From Oscillospiraceae bacterium (GTDB lineage: Bacteria > Bacillota_A > Clostridia > Oscillospirales > Oscillospiraceae), in contig JAGAFT010000161.1 of the NCBI GenBank assembly GCA_017627975.1, forward strand, positions 1-15,594: DNA of 15,594 bases, in the 5' to 3' direction. Positions 5,080 to 14,000 of the stretch are shown piece after piece. The notes below the pieces were generated by a model, which was not told the DNA's origin, made no database searches, and was given only the letters and a program-made list of their open reading frames with translations. Numbering within the stretch: the stretch's first letter is position 1; each line of letters opens with the position of its first letter. The position numbers and the translations under genes were made by a program.

Positions 5080-7746
5080 ATGGCACACAGACCCAATATC
5101 CTGAAACTGGCAACCAAAATCAGTCTCGAAAGCCTGACCTACACCGGCATCACCTACGACGATCCCGAATATAAGATTCTGGAGCCCATCGTGGATGACG
5201 ATATGTGCCAGATCATGATGCACATGCGTCTGGAAGCCAATCGCACCGCGGAAGACATCGCCCGGCGTGCCAAGAAGGACCTGGCCTTTACCCGGGAGCA
5301 GCTGGAAAAGCTGAAGCTCACAGGGGTAATCCGGACCCGCACGGTCGACGGGAAGCTCTGCTGGTACTACCCGATCTGGGTGCCCGGCATCATGGAGGGC
5401 GTGCTCTCCAACCGCGAGCAGTGTGACAAATATCCCGTGCTGGGCGAGTGTTTTGAACGCTATACCCGGGAGCGGGTTGCCATGCTGGCGCCTTTCATGG
5501 ATGTGGGCATGAACCTGATGCGCGTCATTCCCGTTCAGAGCGCCATTGAAAACAATACGCGCAAGGCAAGTTACGACGAGGTGCACAAGCTCATTGAGGA
5601 CGCCTGGGCCGTTTCGGTCGGCCCGTGTTCCTGCCGCCGCGCCCGCCGGCTCATGGGCGAAGGCTGCGGCCACCTGGAAGAGGACATGTGCATGTACCTC
5701 AACGACAACGCCAAAAACTATTCCGAGACCGGCTCGCACCGTCTCATCTCCAAAGAGGAGGCCTATGAGATTCTCCGGCGCGCCGAGGATAACGGTCTGG
5801 TCCACGAGCTGAACGTGACCCCGGGGTATGACGACACCACGGCGATCTGCAACTGCTGCGGCTGTTCCTGCTTTGCGCTTCGCATTGCCGAATACTTCCG
5901 GACGCCGGACGCTATCCGCACCAATTACATCGCCCGCGTGGACAAGGACAAGTGCGTGGCCTGCGGCCAGTGCGTGGAAAACTGTCAGCTCAACGCCGTC
6001 AAGCTTGGCCAGAAGCTGTGTCCCCGCCCGGCCAACGAAGAGCGGCCCGAGGAGACGGCGCGCAACACCCTCTGGAGCAGCAAGCGCTACAACCCGGATT
6101 TCCGGACAAACCGCACGGATGTGATGCCCGAGGGCACGGCGCCCTGCAAGGCGGCCTGTCCCGCGCATGTGCCGGTTCAGGGCTATATCAAGCTCGCCTC
6201 TCAGGGGCGCTATGCCGAAGCCCTGGAGCTCATCAAGAAGGAACTCCCCTTCCCGGCGGTCTGCGGCAGGATCTGCAACAAAAAGTGCGAGGAGGCCTGC
6301 ACCCGCGGCGAGATGGACGCGCCGGTGGCCATCGACGAAATCAAGAAATTCATCGCCGAGCAGGAGCTGAACAGCGCGACGCGATACGTTCCCCCGATGA
6401 TCAACCAGATCGGCAAGCCCTATCCCGAGAAAATCGCCGTCATCGGGGCGGGCCCGGCCGGTCTGAGCTGCGCCTACTATCTCGCGATGAAGGGCTATCC
6501 CGTCACGGTTTTTGAAAAAGAGGATGTGCTGGGCGGCATGCTGACCCTCGGCATTCCCTCCTTCCGCCTGGAGAAAGATGTCATCAACGCGGAGATCGAC
6601 GTGCTTCGAACCCTCGGCGTGACCTTCAAAACCGGCGTGGAGGTCGGGAAGGACGTCAGTCTGGACGAGCTCCGTCGCGAGGGCTTCAAAGCCTTCTATC
6701 TGGCAGTCGGCGCCTCCGTGGGCGCGAAGCTCGGCATTCCGGGTGAAGCGCTTCCGGGCGTCATGAGCGGGATCGACTTTCTGCGCCAGGTGAACCGGGG
6801 CCAGCAGCCGGAGATCGGATCCGAGGTCGCCGTGATCGGCGGCGGCAACGTCGCCATGGACGTGGCGCGCGCCGCGATTCGCCTCGGCGCGAAGGTGACG
6901 GTCTGTTATCGCCGGAGCGAGGCGGAGATGCCCGCGGACCGCGACGAACTGGCCGAGGCAAAGGAAGAGGGCGTTTCCTTCCGTTTCCTCGCCGCGCCGG
7001 CGGAGATTCTCGGCGTCGGAAACGTCACCGGGCTGAAGCTTGAGCGCATGCAGCTCGGCGAAGCCGATGCCCGCGGGCGCCGCGGTGTGACGGGCACGGG
7101 CGAATATGAAACCCTGCCGGTGACCGCCGTGCTGACGGCCACGGGACAGATGGTGGACCTCGGAGCAATCGGCCTTCCGGTCGGAAAGAACGGACTGGTC
7201 TCGGCCGATGCCGTCACCTGCCAGACGGAGGTTCCGGATGTATTCGCAGGCGGCGACGCCGTCACCGGCCCCCAGTTTGTCATCGACGCCATTGCCGCCG
7301 GCAAGGAAGCCGCGGTTTCCATTCACCGCTTTGTCCACCCGGGCCAGACCCTCACCCTGGGGCGCGATCATCGGGATTACCGTCCCTTTGACAAGGCCAC
7401 GGTACAGATCGGCCTCGGCGGCTTTGACCGTGCGCCGCGTCAGAAAGCCGCGAAAGCCGAGGGAGCTGCGTCAAGCTTCAACGATCTGCGGGCAAGCTTT
7501 ACCGAGGACCAGGTCAAGGCCGAGTGTGCCCGCTGCCTCGGCTGCGGCACGGCGGTGGTGGACAGCTTTATGTGTGTCGGCTGCGGCATCTGCACCACCA
7601 AGTGCAAGTTTGACGCCATCCATCTGGAAAAAGTCTACGACGCGGACAACCAGGAGTATTTCCACACCCTCGGCCGCGTGGTAAAGAACGTGCCGAAGAT
7701 CGGTGTCAACATGGTCCGGAAGCATATCGGGAAGTACGGAGGATAA
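5080..7746 (+). CDS. Multi-cluster Fe-S flavoprotein with GltD-like NADPH module (C)
   Basis: An 888-residue soluble protein. Residues 1-280 form an N-terminal region with a winged-helix-like start and a Cys-rich domain (PCSCRRARR at 182-190, Cys196, Cys204, ICNCCGCSC at 256-264) seen in a family of anaerobic Fe-S proteins. A 4Fe-4S motif follows (Cys292, 295, 298, 302). Residues 350-750 resemble glutamate synthase beta: Cys356/360/395/399/403/407, FAD motif GAGPAGLSCAY (456-466), nucleotide motif GGGNVAMDVARAA (587-599), CYRRSEAEMPA (609-619, suggesting NADPH) and GGDAV (724-728). The C-terminus adds Cys816/819/822 and Cys832/835/838/842. It likely exchanges electrons between NADPH and Fe-S carriers. 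No glutamate synthase large subunit is nearby. Start: AAAGGAG lies 7 nt before the ATG. The gene ends one base before the HypA-like gene. Confidence 0.88.
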   Translation: MAHRPNILKLATKISLESLTYTGITYDDPEYKILEPIVDDDMCQIMMHMRLEANRTAEDIARRAKKDLAFTREQLEKLKLTGVIRTRTVDGKLCWYYPIWVPGIMEGVLSNREQCDKYPVLGECFERYTRERVAMLAPFMDVGMNLMRVIPVQSAIENNTRKASYDEVHKLIEDAWAVSVGPCSCRRARRLMGEGCGHLEEDMCMYLNDNAKNYSETGSHRLISKEEAYEILRRAEDNGLVHELNVTPGYDDTTAICNCCGCSCFALRIAEYFRTPDAIRTNYIARVDKDKCVACGQCVENCQLNAVKLGQKLCPRPANEERPEETARNTLWSSKRYNPDFRTNRTDVMPEGTAPCKAACPAHVPVQGYIKLASQGRYAEALELIKKELPFPAVCGRICNKKCEEACTRGEMDAPVAIDEIKKFIAEQELNSATRYVPPMINQIGKPYPEKIAVIGAGPAGLSCAYYLAMKGYPVTVFEKEDVLGGMLTLGIPSFRLEKDVINAEIDVLRTLGVTFKTGVEVGKDVSLDELRREGFKAFYLAVGASVGAKLGIPGEALPGVMSGIDFLRQVNRGQQPEIGSEVAVIGGGNVAMDVARAAIRLGAKVTVCYRRSEAEMPADRDELAEAKEEGVSFRFLAAPAEILGVGNVTGLKLERMQLGEADARGRRGVTGTGEYETLPVTAVLTATGQMVDLGAIGLPVGKNGLVSADAVTCQTEVPDVFAGGDAVTGPQFVIDAIAAGKEAAVSIHRFVHPGQTLTLGRDHRDYRPFDKATVQIGLGGFDRAPRQKAAKAEGAASSFNDLRASFTEDQVKAECARCLGCGTAVVDSFMCVGCGICTTKCKFDAIHLEKVYDADNQEYFHTLGRVVKNVPKIGVNMVRKHIGKYGG

Positions 7747-7747
7747 A

Positions 7748-8104
7748 ATGCATGAGATCGGTATTGTCCGTCAGCTTGTACGGACGGTTTCGGCCTTTGC
7801 AGAGGAAAACGGCCTGACCGAGATCAGCGAGGTCGTCGCTGACTGCGGCGAGCTCTCGCTGGTCATTCCGGAATACGTGGAGGAACTCTATCCTGTGGCC
7901 GTGAAGGACAGCCTTCTCGCGCACACAAAGCTGCGCATCAACATCGTTCCGGGCCTTGCCGAATGCGACGAATGCGACGAGATCTTCAACGTGATCGAGC
8001 ACAAAGGCTACTGTCCCAACTGCGGCAGCTTTGAAAAAACCGTTCTGAGCGGAAAGGACTTCACCGTCCGGGAAATCGTCGTACCGGAGAAATCAGAAAC
8101 GTAG
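7748..8104 (+). CDS. hypA: HypA-like nickel/zinc metallochaperone (D)
   Basis: A 118-residue protein of normal HypA length. It keeps the N-terminal MHE, whose His2 is the nickel ligand in HypA, the CGELS segment (33-37) and the zinc ribbon with Cys73/Cys76 and Cys89/Cys92 (CDEC then CPNC), followed by a beta-strand tail beginning SGKDF. HypA delivers Ni(II) during NiFe-hydrogenase and urease maturation, but no hydrogenase, urease, hypB or other hyp gene lies in this window. The GGAGG spanning the end of gene C is 4 nt before the ATG, and the stop of C is 1 nt upstream, so it is translated as part of the operon. It may serve a nickel enzyme elsewhere, or be a repurposed zinc adaptor for this system. 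Family membership is clear and the role is inferred. Confidence 0.85.
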   Translation: MHEIGIVRQLVRTVSAFAEENGLTEISEVVADCGELSLVIPEYVEELYPVAVKDSLLAHTKLRINIVPGLAECDECDEIFNVIEHKGYCPNCGSFEKTVLSGKDFTVREIVVPEKSET

Positions 8105-8115
8105 AGGAGGAGAAC

Positions 8116-9666
8116 ATGCAGAAATACGATGTCATTGTTGTGGGCGCCGGCAACGGAGGGCTGTCGGCGGCAACCTATCTGGCAACGGCCGGAAAGAAAG
8201 TTCTTGTGCTGGAAAAGCACAACCTGCCCGGCGGCTGCGCCACAAGCTTCCGCCGCGGCAATTACGAATTTGAGGCAACGCTCCACGAACTCTGCCAGAT
8301 GGGCGACGGAAAAGAAGGCCGCCCCCGCGGCGCGGTGAGAAAGCTTCTCGAAGACACCTATAAACTGGATGTGGAGTGGTGTGCCGCCCATGAGTCCTTT
8401 GCCTCGGTGGCGACAGACCCGGACGGCTTCAATGTCTCCATGCCCGCGGGCGTGCAGGCCTTCATCGACGAGATGGAGCGCCAGGTCCCCGGCAGCCGGG
8501 AATCCATGACGACCGTGCTGGAGCTGGGCCGCATGCTCCACGACGGCGTGGACTGGCTCGCGGCCCATGACAACGAGCCGTCTCCCCCCGCCAAGGTGGA
8601 AATGCTGCTTAAATACTATGACCTGATGCGCGTGGTGCCGGTCTCGACGGAGGAGATGCTGGACCGCATCGGCGTCCCGGAAAAGGCAAAACGCATTTTT
8701 GAATCCTACTGGACCTATGTTTCCGCCGACTCCACCAACATGAGCTTTGCCGTCTACACCTATATGACCTATGTGTACCTGACGCATCTGCCCTGGTTTG
8801 CCAAAAACCGCAGCCATGAAATCTCCATGGCCTTCGATGCCCGAATCCGTGAGCTGGGCGGCGATGTGTGGTACAATTCGGAAGTCAGCCGGATTGATGT
8901 CAGAGACAACCGGGTGCACGGCGTACAGCTGAAGACCGGCGAGTTTATCCCCTGCGAATGGGTCATCTCGAACCTGATGCCGCATGTGGTGTTCGACCGC
9001 ATGGTGTATCACTCGGAGATCCCGGAGCGCAATCTGAAGATGATGAACGCGCAGAAGCTTGCCCAGGCCGCGTTTACGGTTTATCTCGGGCTGGACGCCT
9101 CCGCCGAGGAGCTGGGACTGAAGAATTACGACACCTTTATGCGTCATACCCCGGACAACCGCAAACAGTATCTCTCCTCCAACCGCATCGAGACGCACCG
9201 GGACATCACCTGCACCGTCCTGACAAACGCCCTGCCTGACGCGGCCGGGAAGAACCGGGCGTTCCTTCAGTTTTCCAAGTTCTACACCGGCGATGCCTTC
9301 GAGGAAATCACCGAAGAAGAGTATTTCAAGGTCAAGGACCGCATTGCCCGTGACTGTGTCGAGCGCTACGAGGAAGTGACCGGCTGCAGACTGCAGGGAC
9401 ACATCGAGGAAATCGTCGTCGCCTCTCCCATGACCTGGGCCCGCTATCTCGGTACGCCGAAGGGCGACGTCTACGGCTATGAGCCCGCCGGCTGGGACGG
9501 CATGTTCCCCCGTGTCCAGAGCGGACACCACGAGGATTATACGATCCACGGTCTGCGCTTTGCCGGCGGTCACGGCACCCAGATGGACGGCTACTCCCAG
9601 GCTTATCTGTCCGGTGCCGAGCAGGCAAGGTACATGCTCCTGGACATGAAGAAGGAGGGCAAGTAA
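8116..9666 (+). CDS. FAD-dependent oxidoreductase, phytoene desaturase/retinol saturase class (B1)
   Basis: A 516-residue paralogue of A1. The FAD motif VVGAGNGGLSAA lies at 8-19, Glu33 and PGG at 33-40, and the C-terminal FAD segment GLRFAGGHG then DGYSQAYLSG at 479-500. It shares the N-terminal LHELC, MPAGVQAFIDEME, VPGSRES, RELGGDVWYN and GDVYGYE-GWDGM blocks with A1. Between these blocks the sequences have drifted, for example the aromatic-rich stretch YTYMTYVYLTHLPWF (214-228), which may shape a different substrate pocket. GAGGAGG precedes the ATG by about 5 nt. The stop is followed after one base by the start of B2. Alternative annotations would be carotenoid isomerase or amine oxidase; neighbours favour an NAD(P)H-fed reductase. 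The substrate is unknown. Confidence 0.88.
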   Translation: MQKYDVIVVGAGNGGLSAATYLATAGKKVLVLEKHNLPGGCATSFRRGNYEFEATLHELCQMGDGKEGRPRGAVRKLLEDTYKLDVEWCAAHESFASVATDPDGFNVSMPAGVQAFIDEMERQVPGSRESMTTVLELGRMLHDGVDWLAAHDNEPSPPAKVEMLLKYYDLMRVVPVSTEEMLDRIGVPEKAKRIFESYWTYVSADSTNMSFAVYTYMTYVYLTHLPWFAKNRSHEISMAFDARIRELGGDVWYNSEVSRIDVRDNRVHGVQLKTGEFIPCEWVISNLMPHVVFDRMVYHSEIPERNLKMMNAQKLAQAAFTVYLGLDASAEELGLKNYDTFMRHTPDNRKQYLSSNRIETHRDITCTVLTNALPDAAGKNRAFLQFSKFYTGDAFEEITEEEYFKVKDRIARDCVERYEEVTGCRLQGHIEEIVVASPMTWARYLGTPKGDVYGYEPAGWDGMFPRVQSGHHEDYTIHGLRFAGGHGTQMDGYSQAYLSGAEQARYMLLDMKKEGK

Positions 9667-9667
9667 G

Positions 9668-10894
9668 ATGGCCAGATATCACTATGACAAAAAAGCCCTG
9701 AAAGGCCTGACCCCGTTTCCGTTCCTGGGTGAGGTGAAAACCAGAACGGCCGCAATCGAGGCCGCCCCCGCAACCCTCCCCAAATCCATATACAATCCCA
9801 ACATTCTTGCCGCGCGTCTGCATCCGTCGGTCCAGCACTGTGTCATTCAGACGGTCACGGACCACGGGGACGCAAAAAGCTTCACGCTGGTGCCGGATCC
9901 CGCAAAGGGAACCACGGAAATGGCTTATTTCCGGGCAAGCCAGTATGTTTCCGTCGCGCTGAACATCAACGGCGCTCCGGTTCACAAGCCCTACACCATC
10001 CGCTCCAATCCGAAGGATGCGCTCGGAACGGAGGGCACAAGCTATACCCTCACCATCAAGCGCACCAATCCGGCTTTTGCCTCGGCATATATTCTCGACA
10101 CCTGGAAAGAGGGCGATTCGGTTGATATCTCCGGCCCTCTCGGGGATTTCTATTACCAGGACCTTCGCGACGCCCGTCAGGTCATCGCCATTGCGGGCGG
10201 CTCGGGAATTACCCCCTTCTACTCCATGGCCGCCGCAATTGTGGACGGCATTGAAGACTTCTGCATGACCATTCTTTACGGCTCCCGCACGGCAGACGGA
10301 ATCCTGCTGAAGGACGAGATCGAAGCGCTTGCGGCAAAGAGCGGCGGCAAGGTCAAAGTGGTCCATGTGCTGTCCGAGGAAGAAAAGGAGGGCTATGAGC
10401 ACGGCTTCATCACGGCCGAGCTGATCCGGAAATACGCCCCGGAGGGCGAGTATTCCGTCTTCATGTGCGGGCCGAAGGCCATGTATGTCTTTGGAGAAGA
10501 GCAGTGCAAAAAACTCGGTCTCCCCAAGCGCCTGTACCGTATGGAGATGTCCGGCGACTACATGGGCGCGGTGAACAATCCGGATTACCCCAAAGAACAG
10601 ATCGGCAAGAGCTATTCCCTGACGGTTGATATCCGCGGTGAAAAGACCGTAATCCCCTGTAAAGCGGACGAGAGCCTTCTTTGGGCGATGGAGCGCGCCG
10701 GGATCAAAGCTCCCGCGCACTGCCGCAGCGGCGAGTGCGGCTGGTGCCATTCCCGTCTGGTCAAAGGAAAGGTCTATATTCCCGCCGAGGCGGACGGAAG
10801 ACGGCTGGGCGACATCAAGTTCAACTGGATTCATCCCTGCGTCAGCTTCCCCCTCAGCGACATCGAGCTTTGCGTTTTCCCGACGGCCGAGTAA
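9668..10894 (+). CDS. NAD(P)H-dependent flavin reductase with C-terminal [2Fe-2S] domain (B2)
   Basis: A 408-residue paralogue of A2, and the last operon gene. Order: N-terminal extension (1-55) with KTRTAAIEAAPA; FAD barrel with KPYTIRSNP (107-115); NAD(P) domain with GGSGITP (177-183), LYGSR and CGPK (267-270); [2Fe-2S] domain with Cys352, Cys357, Cys360 and Cys391. The canonical RxYS FAD motif, intact in A2, is KPYT here, with the usual Arg replaced by Lys. All four cluster ligands remain, so the protein is probably active, perhaps with altered flavin potential or binding. GGAGG inside the end of B1 and a 1-nt gap indicate translational coupling with B1, mirroring A1-A2. The likely partner is B1. 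Confidence 0.88.
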   Translation: MARYHYDKKALKGLTPFPFLGEVKTRTAAIEAAPATLPKSIYNPNILAARLHPSVQHCVIQTVTDHGDAKSFTLVPDPAKGTTEMAYFRASQYVSVALNINGAPVHKPYTIRSNPKDALGTEGTSYTLTIKRTNPAFASAYILDTWKEGDSVDISGPLGDFYYQDLRDARQVIAIAGGSGITPFYSMAAAIVDGIEDFCMTILYGSRTADGILLKDEIEALAAKSGGKVKVVHVLSEEEKEGYEHGFITAELIRKYAPEGEYSVFMCGPKAMYVFGEEQCKKLGLPKRLYRMEMSGDYMGAVNNPDYPKEQIGKSYSLTVDIRGEKTVIPCKADESLLWAMERAGIKAPAHCRSGECGWCHSRLVKGKVYIPAEADGRRLGDIKFNWIHPCVSFPLSDIELCVFPTAE

Positions 10895-10906
10895 AAACAG
10901 GAGCGA

Positions 10907-10942
10907 AAAAGCGGCTTCCCCGGAAAGTGGGAAGTCGCTTTT
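10907..10942. terminator. Bidirectional terminator between the redox operon and the kinase gene
   Basis: AAAAGCGGCTTCCC (10907-10920) pairs with GGGAAGTCGCTTTT (10929-10942) as a 14-bp stem with one G-T wobble and an 8-nt loop. It lies 12 nt after the B2 stop. In plus-strand RNA it ends in UUUU; in minus-strand RNA it ends in a run of five U, so it can also end the convergent kinase transcript. Confidence 0.85.
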
Positions 10943-11007
10943 CAGCTTTGGTACTTATATGACGTACCTGTCCAGTGATCCGATCGGCAGATCCTCTCTT
11001 CAGGCGC

Positions 11008-14000
11008 TCAAGCCATGATGAGGCTTTCCAGCGTCCGGAACAGGGCTTCCGGTTCCACCGGCTTTGACAGGTGCGCGTTCAACCCTGCCTGCATGCTGCG
11101 CTGCACATCTTCATCAAACGCGTTGGCCGTCAGGGCGATGATGGGAATGCTTTTCGCGTCGGCTTTCTCCATGCTCCGGATGAGCCGGGTCGCCTCCAGG
11201 CCGTCCATCTCCGGCATGCGCATGTCCATCAGGATCGCGTCATAGTACCCATCCGCATGAGCGGCAAACATCTCGGTGGCGATCCGTCCGTTCTCGGCGT
11301 GCTCCACCTCGATTTCCCGCATGGAGAGCACCATCATCATGATCTCCGCATTGACCGCCACATCCTCCGCCAGCAGCACACGGCGTCCCTTCAGGTCAGC
11401 TGTTTCACGCTCCAGGCGCGAGTTCTTTTTCCTGAACGCTTCCCGGAATTCATCCAACACCGTTCCGGCAAAAAGCGGCTTGGCCACAAAGGTATCGACG
11501 CCCGCATTTCTCGCTTCCTCGGCAACATCCTCCCAGCTGTAAGAGGTCAGAATGATGATCGGTGTTTCACTCCCGACAATCTTCCGGATCTGCTTCGTCG
11601 TTTCCACGCCGTCCATCTCCGGCATCCGCCAGTCCACCAGGATCAGGTTGTAGGGCTCGCGCCGGGCATAGCGGATCTTCACCATCTCGATGCCTTCCTG
11701 CCCGGACAGAGCCTCTTCACAGCGGACTCCGACCTGTCCAAGTACAAGCCGCGCGTGTTCGCAGGCAACGGGATCGTCATCGATCACCAGCACGCACATG
11801 TCGTCGGTCTGAAGCATGCCGTCTTCTCTGCGCTCGGATGTCCGGTCTGAGTCAAGCAGTGTCACCGTGACGGTGAATGTCGTCCCCTTTCCCTTCTCGC
11901 TTTCCACCTCAATATTGCCGTTCATCATCTCGACGATTCGCTTTGTGATGGGCATACCCAAACCGGTACTGCCGTACTTGCTTGTGGTGGAAGAGTCCTC
12001 CTGGGAAAACGGGTCGAAGAGCTTCGGCAGATAGTCTTTGCTCATGCCGATGCCGGTATCCTGAAAGGTGAACCGGAGGGTGGTTTTGCCGTCAAACCGT
12101 GCAAGCGTTTCGATCGTCAACGATACCGTCCCGCCCTCCGGTGTAAATTTGACCGCGTTGCCCAGAATGTTGATCATCACCTGGCGCAGCTTCATGTCGT
12201 CGCCGATATAGTAATCCCGCACATCGCCGCTCATCCAACAGTCATACTTCAGGCCCTTGTCACGGCACTGGCCGCTGATAATGGTGTTCACCTGTTCCAG
12301 TACTTTGGCAAAGGAAAATTCCTCGCTCTTGATCGTCATGCGGCCCGACTCGATCCGGCTCATGTCCAGAATATCGTTGATGATGCTCAGCAGATGGTTG
12401 GCGGCGGTACCGATTCTGGTCAGGTACTCCTTCACCTTTTCACTTGCGGACGGCTCGTTCATGGCAATGTTGTTCAGGCCGATGATGGCGTTCATGGGTG
12501 TACGGATTTCATGACTCATGTTGGAAAGGAAGGCCGTCTTTGCTTTGCTGGCCTCCTCCGCCGCGGCAAGCGCCTCCGCCAGCGCGTGATTTCTCGCCAT
12601 GGATTCCCGCATTTCCGCGTCAATCACCGTGAAGCCCACGCCAACTTTGTGCACGAGATTATCGTCCCGCTGACCGGGGTGGCGGACACCGGCCATTCGC
12701 AGCATCTCGTAGTATTCTACCCCGTTTCTTCTGGCAAGGTAACGATACGCCATGATGGATTCCGTTTTCAGCGTCTGCCGGATATGTTCCGGGTCGATGA
12801 AGCGGAGGAACCCTTCCCGGTATTCCTGATCCACATAGCGCCGGCAATACTCCCTGAAGCGCTCATGATAGGGGAAATGCACCCCCACGGGTGTCTGCCC
12901 CGGATCGTTCGCGTCCGCCCGGTAACAAACCGCGTCATCCTCGTCCACGTCAACATGGTAGACGCTCCGATAGTCCGACGCCATGGCCGTAATCATGCTG
13001 TCCAGTTCCTTCTGCCGGTCTTCCTGCTCCATCAGCTGTTCATGCAGGGCAAGCTTTTCCTCCAGTACCTGCTGCTTTGTGCGCGCTTCCGCCTCGGCGG
13101 TCTTGATCCGGGTCATTTCCGTGACATCCACGCACATGCCCAGCAGGCAAAGCTGTCCGGAGGGTTCCCGGAAGATGATTTTCGTTGTCTGCAGGTTGCG
13201 GAAAGCAGTTCCCGTCGCATTCGGCACATCTTCGAAAAAGACATAAGCCTTGTCCATGCCCATGGCCTTGCGGTCGTCTTCCACAAAATGATCCGCCGTG
13301 GCCTGGTCAAAGATCTCGTGGTCTGTCAGGCCGATGACCTCTTCGGGGCTGGTCTTTCCGGCATATTCCGCAAAGGCCTGGTTGCAGGCCAGATACTTTC
13401 CGGTGGCGATTTCTTTCGAAAAGCTCATGGCAGGCATGTTGGTCAGCAGCGATGAGACAGACCCCATCAGTTCGGCCAGTTTGGCCGCCGACTGGACCTC
13501 TTCATTCAGTCTGCGGTTTTCCGCTTCGGCTTTCTTCGCGTCCTCAAGCGCCTTTTGATAGGCGCGCCCCTGCAGGATCTCGTCATCCACATCCTTAAAG
13601 CCCATCATGACGCCGGTTCTTCCGCCGGGCATGTGGATTTTACCAAAATCGATCCGGTAGTGCCGCGGGCCGGAGTCCAGCGCACGGATGAAATCGACGG
13701 AAAAGCGGTCTCTGGTCTCGAATCTTTTCAGAATATACGGCAGGCTCATCTGCTCCTGCATCCGCTCACGGTCTGCCTCGGCAACCATGGTGTTGACGTA
13801 TTCCGTCTTGGTATCCGTGTACCGAAGATGGCTCAGGGCGTTGTGGATGGCCTCATCATGCACCTGATTCATGTCGGAATGATAAAGCGACATCTCCTCG
13901 GTAACCACATCATTGATCAGGTACACGGTGTTGTAAGCGGTCGTCAGGGTAGAAATGACGGCGTCCCTTGTCGCCGTGTCCGTTTCCAGTTCAAGCTTTT

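Noticed and set aside
5059..7371. 770-codon open frame on the minus strand opposite gene C
   Set aside because: It mirrors the real gene, whose codons end mostly in G or C, leaving few stops on the antisense strand. It is low-complexity, rich in His, Gly, Ala and Asp, and has no family motif.
5080..7746. Glutamate synthase small subunit (gltD) as the name for gene C
   Set aside because: The central module is GltD-like, but the protein is nearly twice as long, has extra Fe-S domains at both ends and no large subunit nearby.
5080..8104. Hydrogenase operon or electron-bifurcating ETF system
   Set aside because: No hydrogenase large or small subunit, no EtfA/EtfB-type proteins and no other hyp genes are present. 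HypA alone is not enough evidence.
8008..9573. 521-codon minus-strand frame opposite B1
   Set aside because: Antisense shadow of B1. Its resemblance to the shadow of A1 simply reflects the paralogy of the sense genes.
2268..10894. Carotenoid biosynthesis cluster
   Set aside because: A1 and B1 belong to the phytoene desaturase class, but no prenyl synthase or phytoene synthase is present, and the partner reductases do not fit classical carotenogenesis.
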